From Anas platyrhynchos (lineage: Eukaryota > Chordata > Aves > Anseriformes > Anatidae), in NCBI RefSeq assembly GCF_047663525.1, contig NC_092587.1, positions 37,067,001-37,131,000 of the forward strand: 64,000 bases of DNA, given 5' to 3'. Made by a program: the position numbers and the translations under genes. How positions within the stretch are numbered: the stretch's first letter is position 1; every line of letters starts with the position of its first letter. Of this stretch, positions 36,512 to 47,273 are shown piece after piece. The notes beneath the pieces are model-generated. The model worked only from the letters and a program-made list of their open reading frames with translations, ran no database searches and was not told the DNA's origin.

Positions 36512-39500
36512 GTTTGATGGACTTTGTCCTTTTCCCCTGTTATCTCCCTGTGCACGTTTAGCCAAGTCACTAACCTAACTTATATTGAATAAACTGTCTC
36601 AATGGGATTTTATGCAGCATGAAGCAGACCTAATTTGACTAAATAAGGCACATGCTGGCCCCCAGTGATCTATGTCATCAGTGCCTGAAGCAACAGCTAC
36701 TCTCATTATGGCACCTACTGCAGTACCCTGGCCTATCTTGTATTATAGGTCTAAATTACAGGCCACAGAGAGAAGCAGGAGGAAACCTGAGTGTGACACT
36801 CTTCAGCATGAGGAGTCCTTAATAAACGTGGAGGTCTTTAATTTAATCCCTTCCTGTAAACTATATGCCATCACAAAGCAAGTGGATCTGAAGTAGTTGC
36901 CTTTGACCTTTGCCAATACATGTACTTATTTATGCATTCTGCAGGCAACAGCAGAAATACATCTCATTTTCTAACTCCTATCTGTATGTGCCAATGTCTG
37001 TGCATCTTCTAAAATTCATTTCCATTACTTGTGGAATAATGCCTACATGCAGCCTACTCCTGCATGTGATAGTAAAAAAGTCAGCCTTCTAGACTGCCTT
37101 CCCCCCTTCCTTGTTCTCTGATCAAGGGAAGCAGTCACAGGAAAAGAGTCATCATGCTGTCTTTTAAAACTGTTTTCAAATGTCTCTGTGTTAGGATGAC
37201 TGGACCTGGGGCAATGCTAGATGTGCCTCAAAAGTTTGCTTGAAATTAGAATGCATATTGCATGCATCATAGGTCGTGACCACAAATGGCTGGCATTCAT
37301 ACAAAAAGGCCAGCTCTCTGGGCTCCTACGTCTCTGAGATAGATAAAAAATGACTGGTTATATTAGTCAGTATAAAGTAAAAGCTCTACTTTTTACCTTT
37401 TGAATTGTTTATACCAGAGGATCTGTGTATTAATGCTAAGGATATTGGATTTGTTGTAGGCTTTACCACTTCTCAGCATCTTCTTTGCTTCTCTGTGTAC
37501 TGATTGCCTCAATCTTGAGAGCACTGGTTGATGCAGTATATGCTTAGGCAAAGAAAAACAAAGGTAGATTTTTCTTTTTTTCTTCCAGAGTTTTGCTTTG
37601 ACTGGCTTTCTTTTGTTTATATGCTCTGATTCCAAAGATGGGCTGAAATCATATTTCTGTAGAAAAAATAAGCCCTAAGGTTACATGGATATTCTTAAAA
37701 TTAGGGAGAAAGTGTCACCTTGCTAAATTTCACAGTCTCCTACAAGGCATGACTTTGAAGAAATCATCATGATCATTTTCACCCTCTGCAATAAGCAAGG
37801 GTCCCTGTTTTTATCCACCCCTCTCTCAGAAAGAGCCAGACTATTATTAGAGCTTACAAAACAAGTGGCTGTGTTGTCTGACACACTGAACCCATATGGA
37901 AAACTTCAGCTAAAAACTCAGACAAGCTTCATATACTAGTAAAAGCACATGCTTTAATGCTACAGTAATGGCTTTTCAAGGACAGGAACTGGTGAAGCAG
38001 TTAAGATTTCAAAATATAAATGGCTGTGGATTGTTGGCATTAGGGGAATTGGTGGAGGGCAGATACCATGGCCAACTTCCATCATTTTGCCTTTTGTGAG
38101 TGAAGGACTCCTCCTTTTTTTTCGGAAATGATGGCATAATTAATATCCTGCTGATAGACATCATCTCTTTGCAATCAAGCCTAAAAAATCTGAAGAGGTG
38201 TGTGCCGCATGTAGCATTTTATGTTGGTATATTAATAACATATCTGCGTGTGCTTCCATGTGTTGTACCTGCTTGCTAGCAATGGTACACTGTAATTAGC
38301 CTCCTCGGGAACCTTCATTCCAGAAGCAAAGTCATTAATGTCAGCTCATCCTTTTTCCAGTGTGTGTACACAGACACATACACAAATGCAATGTTCAGCT
38401 GCCAGAACCGTGTGTCTGAGTTCATACACAAAACACTTGACAACTCTTTTGAGAGCATTTCTTGTAAAGGATACAATAACCATTAAGTTCAGGAATGAGA
38501 TAAACTAGTATTTCTGAACTGCTCTTTAACTTCTCACCTTATAATTTATCTAGTCATTTTTTAAATGACCGTAGCGTGTGCCTTTCTTGTTGAGGTTATA
38601 TGGGATTTCTTATGGGTACCAGTGGATAAGCAGCTCTTTGTCCTGGTCAATGTGAATTTCTTCAGAGCAGCTAGGGAATCCCCTTGTACCAGGCAAGGGC
38701 TGATGCGCTGTGGCTAATGGATTTCTCCCTACCAAATTGATAGCTTTTAAATTCAGGCTGTATGTGATGAAAGTCATGCCACGTCCTGTCTTTGAGCTCA
38801 ATTCCCTCTTCAGCCTACTTTCTCAGCCTGTACTTGTGAGAGATCAATTTCCCTGCTGTCTTCTGGCAGATGAGAATTCTGTGTTTAATATGTAAATTTT
38901 TTTTTGCTCTTTTTATTAGCTTTATATGAATTATGTTTAACCTATTGGCGTTTTCCATATTTCCAAACATGTCATACTCATCCATTTCAAGGATATAGGG
39001 TATTTGCTGACAGAATAATCAAATCCATACTGCTGTGTAATAAGAGTAAGTGAAGGGAAGGATGTGATTATGTGATTGGGGTGAGTTATCATGGCTTCAG
39101 TCTCACAGAAACATTCTCCTAGATTTGGCAGCACAGTACAAAATTTTCCTTAGTATTTCCCCAAGCAGCCTTTTTTTTCTGTTGTCACTGCAGCTGCTTT
39201 GTGGATGGTTCCAGTTGTTCCATTATTTATCTTGTAATCTCTTCCCCAACACTCAAAGCACTTGTGCCTAGGGAGGCAACCATGACAAGTCTGGTTTTCT
39301 AGGGGAAGACGTAAGACATTTTCGTAGGGGTAGACTCTAGCAACCTGTTTCTCCTCCACTGTTCCCCTCACTGCTTTCCCTGTCTCTTGTTCCAGCTAAC
39401 ACTCTCACAGCCCAAATCATCAGCTAGCAGAGAATGGTCACCCAACACAAGCAACTGGGCTGTGTCTCTCTGATGAGCCACCCAGAACATGGGAATGACC

Positions 39501-40464
39501 ATCCTGCATCAGGGCCCCTACCCTGGACTGAGGCTTTTCACAGCACCAGAGACCTACAGAGAGAAATAACCAAATTCAGAGTAGGCATCCCCATCTGAGC
39601 CAGTCATCATGATTCTCTCTGGAATAAAAACTTTCACCGTAATGCCTGTTTGATTCACCTACCCTAAAGCAAATGCTTAAAATAGGGCTAATGAATTGCT
39701 CCCTAAAGCATGCCTATTTCTCTCCACTGAGCATGAAGGGAGCTGGGATGACTAGGTCAACTGTCAACATCTTGATTATCAATGCCCGAAGTTAGGCAAC
39801 ATAATTCCCATTCACACAATGTTTTAATGGAAAGCCTTAGGATTTCTAGGGCTAAATCATGACTGGGGAAAGAAAGGAAGGAAAACCATGTTATTATTTG
39901 AGTAAAAATGGTAAATACATGATCAAAAAAATGGAATTAGCAACTTTGTCATGATCATGCTGATTATTCTATTTACTCTCGCTGTAATTTTGTGTCTCTC
40001 TTAACTATTTAAGGTATAAATTTTAGAGGCAGGGGCTGCATACTGCTGTGTTAATTCACTGACAGAACCAATAGCAGTTCATTTTTATTGGTCTTCTTTT
40101 AGGGATTATGGAATGTGCATATCTTATTCCATCAAGCTACTCTACAAAGGGGGTTGTTATCCAATAAATGAACACAGCCTGGATGAAATAAGGTTTTAAA
40201 GTGATGATTCTCTGCTGAATCTATTTTTAGGCATTCTGATCTATGCATAGAGAATCTGTAATAACCCATCTCTGTTTAATATACTTGTCTTCACAATTAA
40301 AGGCAGGAGGGATGATTCAAGCCTGGTGTCTGGTTTCTATTAATTGAATTAAAATAATGAGTTAAAATACTGCATTTTCTAGCAGCTCTCCCTAAAGCAT
40401 CAAACTGCATACATGGCTGCCTAGGTACTGAAGTTCAAGATATACATTTAAAGGAAACTCACAG
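36512..40464. other. Non-coding unique sequence
   Basis: AT-rich DNA with no open frame above about 80 codons and no recognised family. It is the emptiest part of the window. A possible regulatory patch at 40,061-40,131 is listed separately. Confidence 0.7.
40061..40131. promoter_or_regulatory. Possible regulatory patch with inverted CCAAT boxes and GGAAT pair
   Basis: Seen: ACCAATA at 40,067-40,073 and its exact reverse complement TATTGGT at 40,086-40,092, that is, two inverted CCAAT boxes. Then come GGAATG at 40,110-40,115 (a TEAD-type core) and ATTCC at 40,126-40,130 in inverted orientation. The surrounding 250 bases are AT-rich, low in repeats and compositionally like conserved non-coding elements. 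No transcription start is evident. Weak evidence overall. Confidence 0.2.
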
Positions 40465-40509
40465 AAAAAAAAAAAATAAATTAAATTTAAAAAAAAAAAA
40501 AAGAAAAAA
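40465..40509. repeat. A-rich low-complexity tract
   Basis: Two A-runs of 12 and 14 bases surround TAAATTAAATTT, followed by GAAAAAAGG. Confidence 0.9.
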
Positions 40510-40712
40510 GGTGATAAAACGTTTTTAAAAATACATGTATATTTTCTTAAAACAAACTTGCATGAGATAATATACGAGATGGGATATTCATGCCATTTTA
40601 CTCTTAGGAGGGGAATTCTTAATTGCCACTTCTGTATTACTGGCCTAAGTAGGAGAGGTAAAGATGCTGCTGCCACCAGTAAATAAGAGGTAATGTAGAA
40701 TTTATAGGAGGA

Positions 40713-40744
40713 AGTTTCTTCTAATCCTAGTTTCTTCTAACCCT
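40713..40744. repeat. 16-bp tandem duplication
   Basis: AGTTTCTTCTAATCCT is followed directly by AGTTTCTTCTAACCCT, differing at one base. Confidence 0.85.
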
Positions 40745-40893
40745 TTAACACTCGGACAAGGGCCCCTTGAAAATAATGGGCAAAAAGTTTGAACTTTTGG
40801 TTGTACCTTATATTTCTTTTTCTTTCTGAGAACAGAACAAGTTGAAAACCACAGATCACTGTAAGAACCAGTGTAACACATTGCAACTAGTAC

Positions 40894-40928
40894 AAAAAAA
40901 AAGAAAAAAAAAAAAAAGAAAAAAAAAG
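40894..40928. repeat. Poly-A tract with G interruptions
   Basis: Runs of 9, 14 and 9 A are separated by single G. A further 12-base A-run lies at 41,245-41,256. Confidence 0.92.
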
Positions 40929-42569
40929 ATGGAAATTAATATATTAATGTCATTGTATTAAAAATACCAATGTGTGTTTTCAGCTCATGTAAATTGTTTT
41001 TTCTTAGTCTTGGAATTTGAAAGGCATATTTCAGTTTCCCAGTTCTCGCAAAGCTCTGTAAAATGAGTGGTAGAAATCAAAAAGATCAAGTACGAATTCA
41101 AAGATGTGGTCTGTCTGACTTGCCTGCAGAAGTGCTTTGCTGCAGCCACCTTTGAGGTGGTCTGTAAGATAGAGCAGCTTTGCTCTAATTCCATGAAGTA
41201 GATGTAGGGAAAAATACTTGGCTACAAAATGTTGCAGGCCAACCAAAAAAAAAAAAGTCAGTCTTTGGAATGTGTAATGAGAAGACAGTCCTATGGCTGA
41301 GGATTTTTATTTCAACTTGCTCCAAGACAGCAAAGCCAAGTATTTTCTCTTGCATCTAGTTTCCTGAATTAAAGATCACCGGAGGCTTTTGAAGGAGCAT
41401 GAGTCAGTGGCTTCACTTGAGGGCACCAGACACATTCAAAGTAGAAATGAAGGGAAGCTGTCTTTTTAATATGCTTTGGGGATAAATACAAACTAAAAGG
41501 AAAATTCATGCTCATCCACCCATCAACTTCAAATGAAACATAAATAAGAAATGTCAGCCTTTACATTCTTCAACTTTATTCCCTGTGTTTAATATTAATA
41601 TGTGAATCATAGCTGTGTCCATATATGCCCATACACATAAATAACAAATATATAAAACACCCACTTTATGTATGTATATATACACGTGTGTGTGAAATTT
41701 GAGAATCTCTATAAACTGCACTGATCAGTTTTGTCATGCTAACTTGTAAGTAATCATCACCGAGATTTCAACTAAAATATTCACTGCATTTCCTCTGGAT
41801 CAGCATGAATACATTAAGAGGCCTGTAAATCTAAATGAGTAAATGATCACTTGCCAGTAAATGATGACTCTCTTGTGATCTATGACAACTGGGTGAAACT
41901 AACATGAGACCAAAGAACCATTAATTCAGATGGAAAGAAATAATAATAAAAAGCTTCATGGGGATTGCAAAGTGCTTAATCAGGGTGTTGCTCCTAAAAT
42001 CTGTCCACAATTTTATAAAATAATCCTATTAGCACAGTACATCTGGAATGTATCTTCCAGGACTTAAAGCTAATGCTATCACAGATGGGAACAGCATTTC
42101 ACCAACCTCAAATCTCTAAATCTACTCTAGAAATGTATGGATGCCACATAACATTTACAGTCTGTGACACAGTGGTAAGAAGAGTTAATTATATCATATT
42201 GTTGTGGAGTGTTGAACCTTTTCATTGTAATAAAACACTGACCAAGCTATTAAAAAGGAAATAATGGTTCTCAGTAATCTTATCTACCATAATGCTTTTC
42301 AGCAGCTCTAAAGCTAACTACCTCCCATCTATTGGTGAGCCTGGTGATTACTTATCAATAGCAACAGAGGTGCACACTTCTTCCTGGGAATGAATAAAAA
42401 CCTGCAGAGATATAAAGATCTGCATCAGGCTGTTGACTGTGGCCAGCTGATAGGCCTTCAGCCACAGGAATCACTGAGGCCAGTACTGTAGTTAAAAGGA
42501 GGGAAATGGGAGAGAGATGCAGGAATGTCTACCACACAGACTGCAGTTTCTAGGCTCCAGTCAGTATTG
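40929..42569. other. Non-coding unique sequence
   Basis: AT-rich, with short open frames only (longest about 71 codons). A (TATA/CATA)-rich patch lies at about 41,620-41,695. No gene or repeat family is recognised. Confidence 0.65.
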
Positions 42570-42665
42570 AATCAATACTATTTAGGCCTCCATTTGGCAA
42601 TCAGTGTAAGCATGTGCTTAACTTTAAGCAAAAGAGTAGCCTGCTTCAGGCCAACCCATGGTGTT
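42570..42665 (+). mobile_element. Ancient amniote interspersed repeat fossil
   Basis: TTTAGGCCTCCATTTGGCAA is followed by GCATGTGCTTAACTTTAAGC at 42,610-42,629, then AAAAGAGTAGCCTGCTTCAG. I recognise this order from ancient repeats shared by turtles, crocodilians and birds, where the motif is followed by a GAGTAGTCCCATTGACTTCA-like block. The second block is more decayed here. The exact family (L3/CR1-type LINE or a related SINE) cannot be fixed from memory. Confidence 0.5.
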
Positions 42666-43307
42666 ATTGGAAAGCCCCCAAAACATTTGTATATTCCCAG
42701 TTATCTCAATCATATAATTTCTGTATTTTCTTTAGATATACTTCCTTTATATAAATTTTATCTTAAGGAAAATCTTACTTAACTTCCTATCTTCCTTAAC
42801 TTAAGGAAGCAAGAAAGAGCTTTGCTAAACCAGGATCTCTGCAGATGGATATCCCATGCATTAATTATTGCTAATTTGACAGAGTTATGAATCCTTTTGC
42901 TGCCACTCAACACCAGGTCTTATTTACAGTCCTGTTCTAGCTTTTAGGAGGTTCTAGCTTCAGGATAGTGTTGTTCCTCTTTTCATTGTAACTCTCCCTC
43001 TCCCCTGAAATCCCACCTTCACCCTCCTTCAGAAGGTCATTTCCTTCTATCATTTGGAAGAAACTTTTTTTTTTACACTTCAAAATTGCAGATATGAAGT
43101 CCTGAGGGAGATTGCCCAGTGAAGATGAGTATATTTTTGAACACCCTGCTTTTGAAGATGCTGGTATTCTGCCCTGACAATGGTTTCTGGGCATCAGGAT
43201 GAGTCACTTTCAAGTCACTAGTGATTTCCTAAATTAATCTGATACAAATAAATTCCCTATTATTGTTAGCCATGAGTATCTCTTTTCCACATGACTGGAT
43301 TTGGATG
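42666..43307. other. Non-coding unique sequence with TTAAG palindromes
   Basis: CTTAAGGAA occurs at 42,762-42,770, and a perfect palindrome, CTTCCTTAA-C-TTAAGGAAG, at 42,791-42,809. No gene is recognised. Confidence 0.65.
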
Positions 43308-43335
43308 AAAAAAAAAAAAAAAAAAAAAAAAAAAA
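43308..43335. repeat. Poly-A tract (28 A)
   Basis: The longest homopolymer in the window, pure A. No recognisable retrocopied sequence precedes it. Length is likely to vary between individuals and between assemblies. Confidence 0.95.
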
Positions 43336-43537
43336 GCCTATTTTGAAGTTACTACCACAAAAAAACAGTCCATCTGTAAGAATTTCTGTTTCTTTTTGTT
43401 CCTCATAATCACTCCATGTGATACAGTACTCCCAGTCATGCCCTCTTTTGAAAGAGCCAAGCCTCCAGTGAAAGGCAAGAGTCAGATGGCTGACAGAAAT
43501 ATCATTTCTGTGTTCTGAGGGAACTCCCATTTTTTAC

Positions 43538-43694
43538 ATAAATAAAATAATAATAATAAAAAAATAATGATAAAATAAAATGAAATAAAAATAAAATAAA
43601 ATAAAATAAAATAAAATAAAATAAAATAAAATAAAATAAAATAAAATAAAATAAAATAAAATAAAATAAAATAAAATAAAATAAAATAAATAAA
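43538..43694. repeat. Long (AAAAT)n microsatellite
   Basis: About 20 perfect pentamer units span 43,591-43,690, preceded by about 50 bases of degenerate AATAATAATAAA and TAAAATGAAAT units. The degenerate left side and clean right side suggest that expansion is occurring on the right. The reverse strand gives an artificial FILFY-repeat open frame. Confidence 0.97.
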
Positions 43695-45974
43695 GCTACT
43701 CTTTGTCTCTTTCCTGTGACACAAACTGACGCACCTGAGCCTCTGTGGTTTTGGGACTGGCAGCACCTAAAGTAGGGTTAGGCCCTGGCCAGCTGCTTCT
43801 TTAGTCTGTGTCCCAGCAGCTGCTCTAAGGGCCACTGCAGGGAAATAAAAAAAAAGAGGGGAGAGCAAGGTTTCCAGAGGGCTCAGTGACTAAGTGCTGC
43901 TTGGGAAGTCCCTTGCCACAACATTGGGACAGCAATGGCTTCTTTTTCTCCAAGTACAAGTGGTTGGAAGGTGGCTGTGTGCGTTGCTGGCACTGTTCCC
44001 CCTGTCCTTCAGGAAAGATGTGCGTTGGTTGCTGTGGCAGTTTCCCGAACAAAGCCAAAGTGTTCGGAAGAAATTCCCTTCCTGGAGCAACCGGGGCTAA
44101 CAGGCCCAGGGCAGACTCCAGCCTCCATGGGCAGGGCAGCGTAGGAGTGCAAGCTGGGGAGATAAATGGCAGATAAACCACGGATACAGTCTGAGGGAGT
44201 CCAGAGGTCACAGGTAATAAACTGGTAGGTTGGTCTCCATAATCAAATACCTTTGATTTACATAGAGAATACTTTTACAGGGTTTATGATTGCCGGGGAA
44301 CTCAAAAACTGGGTGCATTGAAAGTAAAAGCTGAGGTAAAATAATTAAAGAAATCAAACCTGCTTTTCAGCTTTGCATTGCTTTAATTGCTTCAATTAAC
44401 AGAGTATCAAATTACCTCCACTTTTTCTGTAAAGCTTCCTGACTTGGCTTAGGTCTTCAGCACGTGTGTATGTGTGTGTGAGAGACAACCTATGGACCAT
44501 TTTCTTCTCATCCTTTTTCCACCATAGGCACTTTTCATTGCTTTTGTTGTGAGCCCCACATACTGGGATATATATACTTTGTCTTCTGCTCATCCTACTA
44601 GTTACTGTTCTGCTGAATAGAAAAAAAAAAAAAATCAGCAGAAGAATAAAACCTTAAAATAGGGAAAAATTCTCAAGCTTGCACACATCTCCACACAAAA
44701 ACAAGATCATTTAAAAAAAATCACATAAGTTTGTTTCTAAATAGCCCTAATAAATTACTTCACATATTCTAAAACTGTCCAAAAAGTGACCTCTTCTTAG
44801 TTGTGAATAATATTTATTATTTCTGGTGTGAAATAATAGAAAATTCTAAATGGAAAAAAATATATTTTAAAGAAAATTTACACCCCTGAATGTATTTGTT
44901 GACATTTGTTATAAGGAACTAAACAAAATATATACAATCTGTTTTGCAAATACGAACACATTCTCTGTTGCATGTAACATTTCATTCGATATTTTTTTGA
45001 AAAGGATCTGGAAAAATCATAGTATTTCCTTCATTTGTTTCCAATGCAAAAGAGTTCCTCTTTTCTCTCCTTCTTTCCATTGTAGGCAGAGCCTCACTCC
45101 CCAGAGGATGTAAAAACAAAGATATCATCATGAATATGTATAAATTCCACCTCAGGACATGTTCCACTTCCAGAAAAAGAGTTATAATGAGAAGCGTTTC
45201 TTCAAATAAAAGTGCATGTCACTTCATTTTAGAGGTCCTCAGAGTTTTGAACAGCTGTATGAACTGGGGTAGTGCTGAGAAAAGCGTAATGAAAGCCCTT
45301 TCTGTTGGGCTTGTGTGAAGGGGACCTGTAAGTATCTGTGGATGTGAATGAAGAAACAGTCACCAGAAAAAAAGTGAGTTGAAGAGAGGAAACGTGCTGA
45401 GAAGGGCGTGACAAGCTCCCGGGTACTGCCGTGCCCTGGACTTGGGTGCTCCTCCTGAATCTGCAAGAAGTGAGAAACCTGCGACACCCAGTACAAGGCC
45501 ACCAGCACATGCTGGCTATATGGCTCGGACCCCCTCCTTGAAGGTATTAGCAAAAGGTATTCTGCAAATTTTTGTTGGGATCTGTCTCCTACGACTCAGT
45601 CCCTACCAGAGACAACAAAAGGGCAGTGCATATAGCACTAACATAATTCTTTCACAGTGTCCCCATAAACTCCTCCACCAGGGTCCACGTCCCTCTGCTG
45701 ACACCAGGAAGGAGCCCCGTGATCACATAGGGAAGTTATGGCAATACTAACGACAAAAGGAGTGTAGAGGAGCTCTAGTAATACGGATCTTTTCCCTGCT
45801 GAAAAACAGAGAAAAAGGTAGGGAGGAGAACTTAAACATAAAGCCAATCTCTTAATTTCAACACCAAATTTATAGCCTGACACAAAACTTTCACAGGCAG
45901 AGATCCAATGCTGAACTCAAGCAGAAGTATAGGCACTTATTGACACTTAAAAATATTCCACTGTGTATGAGCAT
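43695..45974. other. Non-coding unique sequence
   Basis: A GC-richer patch at 43,730-44,160 produces open frames of 66-128 codons in several frames on both strands at once, a sign of base composition rather than a gene. A 14-base A-tract lies at 44,621-44,634. No family is recognised. Confidence 0.65.
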
Positions 45975-46155
45975 ATGACAAGAGAGAGACCCAGATCTAG
46001 AGGACTTACAGTATAACCACACAAGACAGAGAAATACTGGAAGGGAAACCATACCAGGCAAAGAAAGATTTGCTCAGGATCGCATACATGGCAGGTCCTT
46101 TGCAGAACAAGTGCACTGACTCCAGCTCTGGGACCATACCCAGTAAAATACACTT
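45975..46155 (+). mobile_element. Possible ancient L3/CR1- or MIR-type repeat fossil
   Basis: The order AGAGACCCAGATCTAGAGGA, CTTACAGTATAACCACACAA and GACAGAGAAATACTGGAAGG, then AGATTTGCTCAGGATCGCAT, ACATGGCAGGTCC and CCAGCTCTGGGACCATACCC, parallels the ancient amniote repeat series with a GAGCTTACA block, a GATTTGCCCAAGGTCACACA block and a GAGCCAGGA...GAACCCAG block. Each block is eroded, but their order and spacing are kept. Confidence 0.4.
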
Positions 46156-47238
46156 CCATGTCCCTGTAGCTTTATGACTCATCAATATTTTGTCTTCATT
46201 TCTACATTATCTTCATCTGACTTTATTTTAAAATAAAAATAAAATAAAAAATATTAAAAAAAAAAAAGTAGGAACGTATTTCTGATTATTTTCTTGTGAA
46301 GTAGTCCTGGACCCTTGAGGCTGGAGCCACCACTAGTTATGGACTATAACACAACATTTCCAGGCATGGAGTGCTCCTCAGATGTGTCTGAATAAAAGCT
46401 AAAATATTGTCTTTGTGTGGGTCATATAAATTATAATTCCTGTGTCTTCATAGGAGAAAAGTGATAGTCAAGAAAAGCATTTATGCACAGGACTTCTCTT
46501 CATAATGCATGTGTATTAATGGAAATGTTGGTTACTGCTTTTAGGTGCATTTTCCCCAAAAGACATTTGTTTGGAAAGCTTCTGTGATGACTTTCTTGAA
46601 GAGCACGGCTGAGAACATGCATTATTCATAATTCATGAAGTGCAGTTGAAATCTTATTTATTTCCTTCTTTTAATTTCATTTACTTTTGTGTATTGGAGC
46701 TTAAATTACAGTTTTCCTGCATAGTGAAAGCATAATGCATATGAAAATTTAATCAAGAAGATGGCAGCAGCCTAAAACTATTGTTCTGGGTATAACAACA
46801 AACAGTCAAAGTATAAAAATAAAGAGATATGGTAGAAGTTATAACACCCCTTGAAAATGCACCACAGTGGTAGGTTTTTTGGGAGTAAAAGTTGTTCATG
46901 GCTCAGTTCAGCTGGGTGCTAAGCTGCCCTGGCAAGGGGTTGCTTATCAATGCTCAGATAAAAACATGGTCTCAGTCTCTCTATCCTTAAAGATGTCCAG
47001 AGCTTATACTGGTGAGGACTTGCCCCTTCTTTCTCTCACATAAATGCCAAAAGTTCTGGGTTTTGTGTGCAGGGAGATGAAAATGGGGAGGCTCAAAGAC
47101 CAGCTGGCTGATAGCTGCCTTCCCTTCCCAGGTAGGTGCTACCTGTTTCCAGGAAGAGATTTGTTAGTCCAAAGGGCAGAGTTAGAATTAATCTTCAAAA
47201 ATGTGGCTTCTGATAGTAGTTAAAGGACACTGTTCTTT
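46156..47238. other. Non-coding unique sequence
   Basis: AT-rich sequence with no open frame of note and no repeat family recognised, apart from the A-rich tract listed separately at 46,228-46,267. Confidence 0.65.
46228..46267. repeat. A-rich low-complexity tract
   Basis: Impure AAAAT units are followed by TATT and a 12-base A-run. It resembles a decayed start of an (AAAAT)n array. Confidence 0.88.
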
Positions 47239-47273
47239 GGGACAGAAGTAATTTTGGGGACAGAAGTAATTTT
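47239..47273. repeat. 18-bp tandem duplication
   Basis: GGGACAGAAGTAATTTT occurs at 47,239-47,255 and again, exactly, at 47,257-47,273, separated by a single G. Confidence 0.92.

Noticed and set aside
43482..43766. Open frame with repeated FILFY on the minus strand (also 6,755-6,994)
   Set aside because: Direct translation of the AAAAT microsatellite, since the 15-base period of three units keeps the frame open. Not a protein.
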